This document shows, in pieces, positions 7,569-15,313 of a stretch of DNA of 28,868 nucleotides. The position numbers were made by a program, and so were the translations under genes. How positions within the stretch are numbered: the stretch's first letter is position 1; each line of letters begins with the position of its first letter. A model generated the notes under the pieces. That model did no database searches. It was not told the origin of the DNA and saw nothing but the letters and a program-made list of their open reading frames with translations. The stretch comes from an uncultured Roseburia sp. (GTDB lineage: Bacteria; Bacillota; Clostridia; Lachnospirales; Lachnospiraceae), in contig CAMTDY010000013.1 in the NCBI GenBank assembly GCA_947070915.1, forward strand, positions 1 through 28,868, written 5' to 3'.

Positions 7569-8887
7569 ATGAAAAAAATAAAGAAAAGGAATCCCCCCTT
7601 GCTTCCAGACTTCGTCCCAGGACACTGGATGAAGTGGTGGGGCAGGAGCACATTATCGGGAAGGACAAGCTGCTCTACCGGGCCATCCAGGCGGATAAAC
7701 TCAGTTCCATCCTCTTGTTTGGCCCGCCGGGGACGGGAAAGACGACGCTGGCGAAAGTGATCGCGGGAACCACAAAGGCGGAATTCCTTCAGATCAACGC
7801 CACCTCTGCCGGAAAGAAAGACATGGAAGAGGTTATCCGGAAGGCAAAAGAAAATGCTGGCATGTATGCCAGAAAAACCATTTTGTTTATTGATGAGATC
7901 CATCGGTTTAATAAAGGACAGCAGGATTATCTGCTTCCCTTTGTGGAAGACGGGACGGTGGTTCTTATCGGCGCCACCACAGAAAATCCTTATTTTGAGG
8001 TCAATGGGGCGCTGATCTCCCGATCCATCATTTTTGAACTGCATCCATTATCGGAGGAAAATATCCGGGAATTGATTTGCCGGGCACTGGAAGACAGGGA
8101 ACGGGGGCTGGGAAGCTACCAGGCAGAGATTGATGAGGAGGCATTGGATTTTCTTGCCGATATCAGCGGGGGGGATGCCAGGACTGCGCTGAACGCCATT
8201 GAGCTCGGTGTGCTGACCACGGAGCGGAGCGGGGACGGAAAGATCCATATTACGCCAGAAGTGGCGGAAGAGTGCATCCAGAAGCGGACGCTGCGCTATG
8301 ACAAGACGGGAGATAACCATTACGATACCATTTCGGCATTTATCAAGAGTATGCGGGGATCGGATCCGGATGCGGCGGTGTACTATCTGGCGCGGATGCT
8401 CTATGCCGGCGAGGATATCCGTTTTATCGCCCGGAGGATCATGATCTGTGCTTCGGAAGATGTATCCAATGCTGATCCCCAGGCGCTGGTGGTGGCAACC
8501 CAGGCGGCCCAGGCAGTGGAGAGGCTGGGAATGCCGGAGGCGCGCATCGTGCTGGCCCAGGCGGCAGCCTATGTGGCGTGTGCCCCGAAGAGCAATTCAG
8601 CCATCATGGCGATTGACGCTGCGATGGAATATGTAGCCTCCCATCCCAATTACCGCATCCCCTCCTATCTCCAGGATTCCCATTATAAAGGGGCGGCAAA
8701 GCTGGGCCATGGCATCGGTTATAAATATGCCCACAGCTACGAAAACCATTATGTAGATCAGCAGTATCTGCCGGATGAGGCGAAAGATGAGAGGTTTTAT
8801 ACATTGTCTGACCAAGGGTATGAGAAAAAATTAAAAGAGCATTTAATAAAAATAAAGGGCGGAAAGGAAGCGCTGGAACATGAATGA
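7547..8887 (+). CDS. rarA: Replication-associated recombination protein A (AAA+ ATPase, RarA/MgsA)
   Basis: RarA is a clamp-loader-like AAA+ ATPase that acts at stalled replication forks. The 446-aa length is typical. Walker A is GPPGTGKT at 59-66, Walker B with the DEIH motif is FIDEIHRFNK around 114-123, and sensor 1 lies in GATTENPYFEV. The C-terminal part contains the GAAKLGHGIGYKYAH stretch characteristic of the family. The start lies inside the end of yigZ, with GGAGG about 8 nt upstream. The stop overlaps the start of the next small membrane gene. Confidence 0.96.
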   Translation: MDLLEYMNEKNKEKESPLASRLRPRTLDEVVGQEHIIGKDKLLYRAIQADKLSSILLFGPPGTGKTTLAKVIAGTTKAEFLQINATSAGKKDMEEVIRKAKENAGMYARKTILFIDEIHRFNKGQQDYLLPFVEDGTVVLIGATTENPYFEVNGALISRSIIFELHPLSEENIRELICRALEDRERGLGSYQAEIDEEALDFLADISGGDARTALNAIELGVLTTERSGDGKIHITPEVAEECIQKRTLRYDKTGDNHYDTISAFIKSMRGSDPDAAVYYLARMLYAGEDIRFIARRIMICASEDVSNADPQALVVATQAAQAVERLGMPEARIVLAQAAAYVACAPKSNSAIMAIDAAMEYVASHPNYRIPSYLQDSHYKGAAKLGHGIGYKYAHSYENHYVDQQYLPDEAKDERFYTLSDQGYEKKLKEHLIKIKGGKEALEHE

Positions 8888-9152
8888 ACAGATTAATAAA
8901 CCGAAGAAAGAACAGGGGAATGAACAGGAGATGCCCGTCAGCTCTTATCCCAGAGGAGTGCGCATCACTGCCATGGCGGGTGTGGTGTTACTGGTGCTGC
9001 TCTATATTGTTACATTGATTGCGGCGCTGACGACTTCACCCGCTTCTGGAGGATTGTTTAAGGCATGTCTGGGGGCATCGATCCTGATCCCGATCATGCT
9101 GTGGCTGTATATACGGTTTGCGAAATTATGGGGAGGAAAGACAGATAAATGA
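8880..9152 (+). CDS. Small two-helix membrane protein, function unknown
   Basis: This 90-aa protein has a charged, Gln/Glu/Lys-rich cytoplasmic-looking N-terminus of about 30 residues. Two hydrophobic helices follow, roughly 30-50 (ITAMAGVVLLVLLYIVTLIA) and 62-80 (ACLGASILIPIMLWLYI), and then a short basic tail. Its ATG lies inside the last codons of rarA, and its stop overlaps the tgt start (ATGA), so it is locked into the rarA-tgt run by translational coupling. That arrangement supports it as a real gene. I do not recognise the family. Confidence 0.8.
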   Translation: MNEQINKPKKEQGNEQEMPVSSYPRGVRITAMAGVVLLVLLYIVTLIAALTTSPASGGLFKACLGASILIPIMLWLYIRFAKLWGGKTDK

Positions 9153-10288
9153 AGCGGTTTTCAATAAAGGCCCAGGAGGGAAAGGCGCGCAGCGGAGTGA
9201 TGAAAACACCCCACGGTGATATCCTGACGCCGGTATTTATGAATGTGGGGACAGTGGCCGCCATCAAAGGGGCGGTATCCTCGCTGGATCTGAAAGAGAT
9301 CGGCACCCAGGTGGAGTTGTCCAATACCTATCATCTTCATGTGAGGCCGGGAGACGACGTGGTGAGAAAAATGGGAGGGCTTCACCGGTTTATGAACTGG
9401 GACCGCCCGATCCTGACGGACTCCGGTGGATTTCAGGTATTTTCCCTGGCGGGGCTGCGGAAGATCAAAGAGGAGGGGGTTTATTTCAACTCCCATATTG
9501 ATGGAAGAAGGATATTTATGGGTCCGGAGGAGAGCATGCAGATCCAGTCCAATCTTGCTTCCACCATTGCCATGGCATTTGATGAATGCCCGCCCCACCC
9601 TGCCACCAGAGATTATATGGAGGCCTCTGTGGCGAGGACTTCCCGGTGGCTGGAGCGCTGCAAAAAAGAGATGGAGAGGCTGAATGCCAGAGAGGACACG
9701 CTGAACAGAGAACAGCTGCTCTTCGGTATCAATCAGGGCGGCACCTTTGAGGACATCCGTATCCGTCATGCCCAGCAGATTGGGGAAATGGATCTGGACG
9801 GCTATGCAGTGGGGGGACTGGCAGTGGGAGAGAGCCACGAGGAGATGTACCGCATATTGGATGAGGTGGTGCCGGCGCTTCCCCAGGATAAGCCGGTGTA
9901 TCTGATGGGAGTGGGGACGCCGGAAAATATACTGGAGGCTGTGGAGAGAGGTGTGGATTTCTTTGACTGCGTCTACCCTGCAAGAAACGGCCGTCATGGT
10001 CATGCTTATACCAATCTGGGAAAAATGAATCTGATGAATAAGCGGTTTGAACTAGATGAGCGGCCTGTGGAAGAGGGATGCCGGTGTCCGGCGTGCCGCC
10101 ACTATTCCAGAAGCTACATCCGGCATCTGTTGAAAGCAAAAGAAATGCTGGGACTTCGATTATTGGTCTTGCATAATCTGTATTTTTATAATACAATGAT
10201 GAATGAGATTCGCGAAGCGATCGAAAATAACCGTTTTGCAGAATATAAAAAGAAAAAGATAGATTTAATGAGTTCCGAAGGATATTAA
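9149..10288 (+). CDS. tgt: tRNA-guanine transglycosylase (queuine/preQ1 tRNA-ribosyltransferase)
   Basis: Tgt swaps guanine 34 for preQ1 in tRNAs with GUN anticodons, a step in queuosine synthesis. The 379-aa length is standard. DSGGFQVFSL holds the catalytic-base Asp (D91) and GGLAVGE lies in the substrate pocket. The nucleophile is D273 in FFDCVYPARNGRHGHAYT. The zinc site is Cys-x-Cys-x2-Cys (C311, C313, C316) with H342 twenty-six residues later. It starts inside the stop of the small membrane gene and is followed after 28 bp by yajC, a frequent bacterial neighbour. Confidence 0.97.
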   Translation: MKRFSIKAQEGKARSGVMKTPHGDILTPVFMNVGTVAAIKGAVSSLDLKEIGTQVELSNTYHLHVRPGDDVVRKMGGLHRFMNWDRPILTDSGGFQVFSLAGLRKIKEEGVYFNSHIDGRRIFMGPEESMQIQSNLASTIAMAFDECPPHPATRDYMEASVARTSRWLERCKKEMERLNAREDTLNREQLLFGINQGGTFEDIRIRHAQQIGEMDLDGYAVGGLAVGESHEEMYRILDEVVPALPQDKPVYLMGVGTPENILEAVERGVDFFDCVYPARNGRHGHAYTNLGKMNLMNKRFELDERPVEEGCRCPACRHYSRSYIRHLLKAKEMLGLRLLVLHNLYFYNTMMNEIREAIENNRFAEYKKKKIDLMSSEGY

Positions 10289-10316
10289 ATCTGAACAGTA
10301 TTCAGGAGGTACAAAA

Positions 10317-10586
10317 ATGGAAACGTATTACATGCTTTTTGCATGGGTGGTTATCATCGCGGTATTTTATTTTTTGATGATCCGTCCCCAGAGAAAAAAA
10401 GAGAAAGAACACGAAGCGATGGTTGCCGCTGTGGCAGTTGGCGACAGCATTCTGACAACCAGCGGTTTCTATGGCGTTGTCATCGATATGACCGATGATG
10501 TCGTGATCGTCGAGTTCGGCAGCAACAAAAACTGCCGTATTCCGATGAAAAAAGAGGCAATCGTCGAGGTGGAAAAGGCGGAGTAA
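10317..10586 (+). CDS. yajC: Preprotein translocase subunit YajC
   Basis: This 89-aa protein starts after a strong AGGAGG. It has one N-terminal membrane helix (roughly 5-22, MLFAWVVIIAVFYFLMI), then RPQRKKEKEHEAM, a typical YajC signature, and a short cytoplasmic beta domain (GDSILTTSGFYGVV). YajC associates with SecDF and the SecYEG translocon. Position directly after tgt supports the call; secD/secF do not follow here. Confidence 0.96.
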   Translation: METYYMLFAWVVIIAVFYFLMIRPQRKKEKEHEAMVAAVAVGDSILTTSGFYGVVIDMTDDVVIVEFGSNKNCRIPMKKEAIVEVEKAE

Positions 10587-10763
10587 AACCCGTTCCGGAT
10601 CAAAATCGAATCTAAAACAGGACTTCATGATCTTTCGCTGTCAGCGCAAGGGTTTCCCTTGCAGCAGCGGCAGGATATGGAGTTCTTTTTCGTCTGGCAT
10701 GGCAGCACTGTGATAAGATGTATCAAAAAACTGGGAGTTTTTAAGAAACAATGATATATAGTG
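10587..10763 (+). other. Non-coding interval after yajC with a perfect small hairpin
   Basis: The 305-bp gap between yajC and the lipoprotein gene holds no convincing gene. A perfect inverted repeat, GCAAGGG (10646-10652) and CCCTTGC (10656-10662), has a 3-nt TTT loop and is flanked by a looser GCTG/CAGC pair. No T-run follows, so it is not a clear intrinsic terminator, but it may mark the 3' end of the tgt-yajC message. The rest of this interval shows nothing I can interpret. Confidence 0.4.
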
Positions 10764-10793
10764 TTGCTTTTAATTGGTATATTGTAGTATAAT
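10764..10793 (+). promoter_or_regulatory. Promoter for the solute-binding lipoprotein / HD-GYP genes
   Basis: TTGCTT (10764-10769) is followed after 18 bp by a perfect TATAAT (10788-10793); a second overlapping TATAAT lies at 10793-10798. It is about 100 bp upstream of the lipoprotein start. The resulting leader of roughly 90 nt contains short complementary segments (for example GCCGG/CTGGC), but I recognise no known riboswitch. Confidence 0.65.
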
Positions 10794-10891
10794 ATAATAG
10801 GAAAGCTAGCTCGACGACGCTGTGCCGGTTGCCGCTGGCCCGAGATGAAATCGTTGATCTATACGGAAAAAATACTAAAGGGGGAAATGAC

Positions 10892-12127
10892 ATGCGGAAA
10901 AGGATAACGTTCGTGCTGTGCATAGCCGCGGCATGTGGACTCCTATGTTCTTGTCAAAAGGGAGAACCGAAGGAAACTGTATCATTAAAATTATGGGGAC
11001 CGGAAGCAAACCAGAAGATACTGAGGGAAATGTCGGATGAGTTTTGTGACAACTACAGGGACCAGGCGGAGATCGATGTACATATTGGAGTAGAAGATGA
11101 AAATGATTTTAAAGGAGATTATCTAAAAAATGTAGAGGGAAGCGCGGATGTTTTTTCTTTTGTGGATGATCAGCTCTATGAGCTGGTTTCCCATGATTCG
11201 CTTCTTCCTATCACTTTTGGTACGGATAAGGTGGTCTCGGAGAGCGGTGGGGAAGATTCCCCGGCGGTTCAGAGTGCCATGTGTGAAGGCAGACTGTATG
11301 CCTGCCCGAAGACCGCTTCCAACGGATATTTTTTGTATTATAATAGTGAATATTTCAATGAAAAAGACATAAAGACTTTTGACCAGATCCTGAAAGTGGC
11401 AGAGAAAGCAGGGAAAAAAGTATATATGGACTGGTCCAGCGGGTGGTATATTTATTCTTTCTTTGGCGGCGCGGGATTTGAGCTGAAGCTGAATTCTGAC
11501 AGAGTCACGAATCAGTGTAACTGGAACGAAAAAAGCGGAAAATTCGCAGGAACGGATGTGGCAGAAGCGATGCTCCGGATCTCTTCCAGCGAAGCATTTT
11601 TCAGTGGAAATAACGATGAATTCAGAGAGGGAGTGGAAAAGGGAGAGATCATTGCCGGAGTAAGCGGGACCTGGAATGTAGATGTTGTGAGCAAGACTTA
11701 TGGAGACCATTATGCAGCGGCGAAGCTGCCTACTTATACGATTCAGGAAGAACAGGTGCAGATGGCAAGCTTTTCCGGTTATAAGCTTATGGGTGTAAAT
11801 GCAACCACGAAGCATCCGGAGTGGGCGCAGAAACTGGCGATCTGGCTGACCAATGAGCAGAATCAAAAACGTTTTTATGAGGAAACCGGTGAAGGTCCGG
11901 CAAATGTCAAGGCGGCTCAGTCGGAAAGTGTACAGAAGTCTCCGGCATTGAAGGCGCTTCTGGACCAGAGGCAGTTTAGTATCGTCCAGAATGTAGGAGG
12001 AAACTTCTGGGATGCTGCCACGGCGTTTGGCATGATCATGATTTCGGGAAATAAAGATAATCTGGATCTTCAGGATGTTCTGGATGATCTTGTGGAGGAG
12101 ACGGAGGCTCCGCTTAAAGAGAAGTAG
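10892..12127 (+). CDS. Extracellular solute-binding lipoprotein (family 1, sugar-type)
   Basis: The frame opens at 10829, but MRKRITFVLCIAA at 10892 follows a strong AAAGGGGG and starts a classic lipoprotein signal, so the mature protein is 411 aa before processing. The lipobox is LLCSC, giving a lipidated Cys21 anchored to the outer face of the membrane. The body resembles carbohydrate ABC solute-binding proteins: an early LKLWGPEANQK strand, the FDQILKVAEKAG segment, and the late ATKHPEWAQKLAIWLTNE helix typical of family 1. No permease or ATPase gene lies nearby. The next gene encodes a membrane HD-GYP protein, suggesting a sensory role. The ligand is unknown. Confidence 0.85.
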   Translation: MRKRITFVLCIAAACGLLCSCQKGEPKETVSLKLWGPEANQKILREMSDEFCDNYRDQAEIDVHIGVEDENDFKGDYLKNVEGSADVFSFVDDQLYELVSHDSLLPITFGTDKVVSESGGEDSPAVQSAMCEGRLYACPKTASNGYFLYYNSEYFNEKDIKTFDQILKVAEKAGKKVYMDWSSGWYIYSFFGGAGFELKLNSDRVTNQCNWNEKSGKFAGTDVAEAMLRISSSEAFFSGNNDEFREGVEKGEIIAGVSGTWNVDVVSKTYGDHYAAAKLPTYTIQEEQVQMASFSGYKLMGVNATTKHPEWAQKLAIWLTNEQNQKRFYEETGEGPANVKAAQSESVQKSPALKALLDQRQFSIVQNVGGNFWDAATAFGMIMISGNKDNLDLQDVLDDLVEETEAPLKEK

Positions 12128-12214
12128 TGAAAAGTCATAAGTTGTAGGCAGGATTTCAGATTTACGCCGTTGGGCTTAAAGGGTGTACCAGGGAAATAAG
12201 GAGGTGCGTGTAGA

Positions 12215-13546
12215 GTGAGGGGTATTACAAAGCGTATCTTTTTTGCCGTCATAATTGCAGCAATCATAAGTTTTGGGTGTTTTTTTGTCGTATTAATGGA
12301 TATGGAGAAAATCACCAACAGATACAACAACCTGATAGACGGTTATATTGAAAACCGCAGGATCTTATCGGAGATCAATCAGCGCATGTACCGCATTCAG
12401 GCGCAGGTGGCAAGCCATGTTGTGAATACGGATGAGAGCAGAAATGAGATCTATGAAAAGCAGGTGGAGGAACTTGATAAAGAGATCCGCGAGTTGTTCC
12501 GGGGATTTGAATCCCGGCTGACCGATGTGGAGGAGAAAGACCTGTTCCGGCAGGTTACGAATAGTTATAACGGTTTTGATACCCAGATTGATATTGCTTT
12601 GAAGTTTAGCCGTGAAGGCGCTTATAAATCGGCGGAGTATTATGTCTGCACGGTGATGGAAGAGCATTTGGAAGAAGCAAACGATGCTTTTAATAAATAT
12701 TATGAACGCACGAAAAAAGTGGTCGATGCGGCAAAAGAGGATATGGAGGAAGAACTGGCCCAGATCAGGATCTGGCGCAATGGGGCGATTGTTGTCATTG
12801 TGATTGTTCTTCTGGGCTGTCTGACGATCGTCTACCGGAGCGGCAGAAAGATTGTGAACCGGCAGCTGATGGAAAGCTATGAGAATAATCAGCGGATCAT
12901 GGATATGCAGTACAAGACCATCGTGGGGATGGCGAATCTCATTGAGAGCCGGGATGGAGAGACCGGAGAGCACGTGAAGCGGACCAGTGCTTATGCTGAG
13001 ATGATCGCTGAAGAGCTCTCCAAGGAAGTTTCTTTTAGAGAAGTGATCAATGCCGTTTATATGGAGAACCTATGGAAAGCGGCACCGCTTCACGATATAG
13101 GGAAGATCAAGATATCGGATACCATACTTCAGAAACCAGGCAAGCTGACGGATGAAGAGTTTGAGCGAATGAAAATGCATGCGTCTGAAGGAGGAAAGAT
13201 CATAGATGTTACGATGGGTGCCATCGATGACAGGGAGTATCTGGATATGGCTCATCAAGTAGCCAGATACCATCATGAAAAATGGGATGGTTCGGGATAT
13301 CCAGATGGGCTCAGGGGAGAAGAGATCCCGCTCTGTGCACGGATCATGGCAGTGGCGGATGTGTTTGATGCCCTGATCTCCAAACGGTGTTATAAAAAGG
13401 CCATGTCAGTAGAGAAGGCATATAGCATCATAGAGGAATCCAGCGGCAGTCATTTTGATCCTGTTGTAGCCCAGGCATTTATAAGGATCCGGCCAAGGGT
13501 GGAAGCGTACCTGCGGAACGAAGAGGCAGAAGAGATCCGATTTTAA
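12215..13546 (+). CDS. Membrane HD-GYP domain phosphodiesterase with extracytoplasmic helical sensor
   Basis: This 443-aa protein starts at GTG with AAGGAGG 10 nt upstream. TM1 spans about 7-29, residues 30-187 form a mostly helical charged outer region resembling a four-helix-bundle chemosensor domain, and TM2 is about 189-207. The cytoplasmic HD-GYP domain (235-430) retains its metal and catalytic residues: H253 in GEHVKRT, H293-D294 in LHDIGK, H322 in MHASEGG, H353-H354 in YHHEKWDGSGYPDG (the GYP motif) and D382 in VADVFDAL. By family knowledge it degrades the second messenger c-di-GMP. It sits 87 bp after the lipoprotein gene with no terminator between, so the two are probably one transcript. 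Confidence 0.9.
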   Translation: MRGITKRIFFAVIIAAIISFGCFFVVLMDMEKITNRYNNLIDGYIENRRILSEINQRMYRIQAQVASHVVNTDESRNEIYEKQVEELDKEIRELFRGFESRLTDVEEKDLFRQVTNSYNGFDTQIDIALKFSREGAYKSAEYYVCTVMEEHLEEANDAFNKYYERTKKVVDAAKEDMEEELAQIRIWRNGAIVVIVIVLLGCLTIVYRSGRKIVNRQLMESYENNQRIMDMQYKTIVGMANLIESRDGETGEHVKRTSAYAEMIAEELSKEVSFREVINAVYMENLWKAAPLHDIGKIKISDTILQKPGKLTDEEFERMKMHASEGGKIIDVTMGAIDDREYLDMAHQVARYHHEKWDGSGYPDGLRGEEIPLCARIMAVADVFDALISKRCYKKAMSVEKAYSIIEESSGSHFDPVVAQAFIRIRPRVEAYLRNEEAEEIRF

Positions 13547-13566
13547 TATTCATTTAGGAGGCGTTT

Positions 13567-14499
13567 ATGATCTATACTGTTACCTTGAACCCTTCATTGG
13601 ATTACATAGTGACTGTTCCGGGCTTTACCATGGGGGCGACGAACCGCACCCGGGAGGAGCAGGTGCTGCCTGGCGGAAAGGGGATCAATGTTTCCCTGGT
13701 ATTGAGCCAGCTGGAAGTGGAAAATACGGCATTTGGATTTCGGGCTGGGTTTGTGGGGGAGGAGATTCAGCGGCGGCTGGAAGCGTTGCACTGTTCCACT
13801 GATTTTATCGAGCTTACCAGTGGTATCAGCCGGATCAACGTCAAGTTAAAGAATTATGAGGGAACGGAGATAAATGGCATGGGACCTGAAGTCAGCGCCG
13901 GGGAGTGGAAGCGGCTTTTAGGGAAATTAGACAGGCTTTTGGCCGGGGATACGCTGGTTCTGGCAGGCAGCATTCCGTTTTCTCTTCCGGATGGTATCTA
14001 CAGGGAGATCATGGACATGCTGGCAGGAAGGGACATAGATGTGGTGGTGGATGCGTCAGGGGATGCACTGGGAGGTGTCCTGGAGGCGCATCCTTTTTTG
14101 ATCAAGCCAAACCGGGATGAATTAGGACAGATCTTTGGCAAAAAACTGACAGCAAGAGATGATATTTTAGAGTGCGCCGGGGAGTTGCAGCGCAGAGGCG
14201 CCAGAAATGTACTGGTGTCCATGGCGGGAGACGGGGCATTTCTTCTGTCCGAGGAAGGAAAGATCCTGGAATCGCCGGCGCCAGAGGGGGAACTTGTCAA
14301 TGGCGTGGGCGCAGGGGATTCCATGGTGGCCGGGTTTCTTGCTGGATGGCAGAAGAGCAGGGACCCTTCCTATGCGTTCCGGATGGCTGTGGCTGCCGGT
14401 AGTGCCAGTGCATTTTCAGACCATCTGGCGGAAGCGGAAGAGATTGGGAAATTGATGGGAGAGATTAAAGTGAAGGAGATCTCTGGATTTATTTACTAA
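13567..14499 (+). CDS. fruK: 1-phosphofructokinase (PfkB family)
   Basis: This 310-aa sugar kinase of the ribokinase/PfkB fold opens with YTVTLNPSLDY, typical of the FruK/LacC branch. The substrate-binding signature is GGKGIN at 36-41. The ATP/anion-hole signature is GAGDS at 248-252, with catalytic Asp D251. It would phosphorylate fructose 1-phosphate to fructose 1,6-bisphosphate. LacC (tagatose 6-phosphate kinase) is the main alternative within this branch. AGGAGG stands 5-6 nt before the ATG. The usual fruR and fruA partners are absent here, and the gene follows HD-GYP by 20 bp, so it may share that transcript. Confidence 0.85.
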   Translation: MIYTVTLNPSLDYIVTVPGFTMGATNRTREEQVLPGGKGINVSLVLSQLEVENTAFGFRAGFVGEEIQRRLEALHCSTDFIELTSGISRINVKLKNYEGTEINGMGPEVSAGEWKRLLGKLDRLLAGDTLVLAGSIPFSLPDGIYREIMDMLAGRDIDVVVDASGDALGGVLEAHPFLIKPNRDELGQIFGKKLTARDDILECAGELQRRGARNVLVSMAGDGAFLLSEEGKILESPAPEGELVNGVGAGDSMVAGFLAGWQKSRDPSYAFRMAVAAGSASAFSDHLAEAEEIGKLMGEIKVKEISGFIY

Positions 14500-14547
14500 A
14501 TTTTCTGGGACAGTTTCCGATATATATAGTACAAAGCCATAGTGACT

Positions 14548-14604
14548 AAGGACAGTGTGTTTTCAATGGATTGAAAAAATGAATTGGAAAGCGCTGTCCT
14601 TTTT
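14548..14604 (+). terminator. Long imperfect hairpin with T-run after fruK
   Basis: AAGGACAG (14548-14555) pairs with CTGTCCTT (14594-14601), and the T-run begins at the end of that arm. The stem continues inward through wobble pairs to TTTTCAAT/ATTGGAAA, giving an almost unbroken stem. This is the likely terminator for the upstream run. Only about 37 bp separate it from the next start codon, so it could alternatively attenuate that gene. Confidence 0.65.
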
Positions 14605-14641
14605 CCTTTTGAAATGTGATTGGGAAAGAAGGAGGAGAACA

Positions 14642-15223
14642 ATGCAGAATTCAATATTGGCTGAATATGCGGCACACAATAGGAGTATTGAGATCAGGAA
14701 AAAAGCGAGAGTAAATGAGAAGGATCTGGAAAGACCGGATGGATTTAAGGCACAGATCAAGGCGGCGGCAGCGAAAAAAGATCCGAAGGAGATGACACTG
14801 GAGGAGTACCGGGAATATATTCAGGATAAGATAAGGAAAATGTTCCCCTTTCTGCCAGAATACTCTTTGCTGCTTTCGGTAGATTTCAGCGATCTTGCCC
14901 TGGTGGAGATGAAAAACGATCCGGACTGTGAGAAAATGGTTCTGGAGAGCATGCGCTATGAGGTATTAAGGGAAAAAAGCGATGCGGGGGCGCAGCTGGA
15001 GTTCAGCATACAGAGAGCCAGAGAGCGCCGTAAGGAGCGTAAAGACCAAATGATGAAGATCCTGTTAAGAAAGAAAAAGATGGAGATCTATTACGAAAAA
15101 CGGGCATTGCACAGGGAGGCTTACACAGAATTCCTGGAGACCGGCAAACGATATGTTGGACCGTGCCCGGCGGCGGAATTTTTTGCCCTCGGTCAGACAG
15201 GAGGAGGAAATATTATTTTTTAA
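14642..15223 (+). CDS. Hypothetical 193-aa charged protein
   Basis: The start MQNSILAEYAAHN at 14642 follows a strong AAGGAGG; the frame runs further upstream but through the hairpin, without a good site. The protein is soluble-looking, rich in Lys, Arg and Glu, and probably mostly helical. A central segment EEYREYIQDKIRKMFPF precedes a more hydrophobic LLLSVDFSDLALVEM, and a long basic helix (ARERRKERKDQMMKIL) follows. There is no signal peptide or membrane helix. I do not recognise the family. A good ribosome site and a downstream strong hairpin support it as a real gene. Confidence 0.7.
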   Translation: MQNSILAEYAAHNRSIEIRKKARVNEKDLERPDGFKAQIKAAAAKKDPKEMTLEEYREYIQDKIRKMFPFLPEYSLLLSVDFSDLALVEMKNDPDCEKMVLESMRYEVLREKSDAGAQLEFSIQRARERRKERKDQMMKILLRKKKMEIYYEKRALHREAYTEFLETGKRYVGPCPAAEFFALGQTGGGNIIF

Positions 15224-15243
15224 GCATATACGGATACAGAAAT

Positions 15244-15288
15244 CCGGGGGGCGCAGGTTTGAATTCTTCTCAAACCTGCGCCCCCCGG
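15244..15288. terminator. Perfect 19-bp GC-rich hairpin between convergent genes
   Basis: A perfect inverted repeat of 19 bp (arms 15244-15262 and 15270-15288) encloses a 7-nt loop ATTCTTC. The arms contain a GGGGGGCGC core. It sits between the ends of the 193-aa gene (plus) and the sodC-like gene (minus), the expected place for a shared bidirectional terminator. T-runs on either side are very short, so termination may rely on stem strength. Confidence 0.6.
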
Positions 15289-15313
15289 TTCTGATATAGG
15301 AAAAGCAGTTTCA

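Noticed and set aside
9161..10003. 280-aa minus-strand frame opposite tgt
   Set aside because: Lies entirely within a gene with full catalytic and zinc motifs; composition is that of a reverse-complement shadow.
10829..10891. Longer start for the solute-binding lipoprotein
   Set aside because: It would put a charged stretch before the signal peptide and destroy the lipoprotein signal; the ATG at 10892 has the good ribosome site.
10794..10891. c-di-GMP riboswitch in the leader of the lipoprotein/HD-GYP genes
   Set aside because: I looked for the conserved core of the class I aptamer because of the HD-GYP gene, but the characteristic segments are absent.
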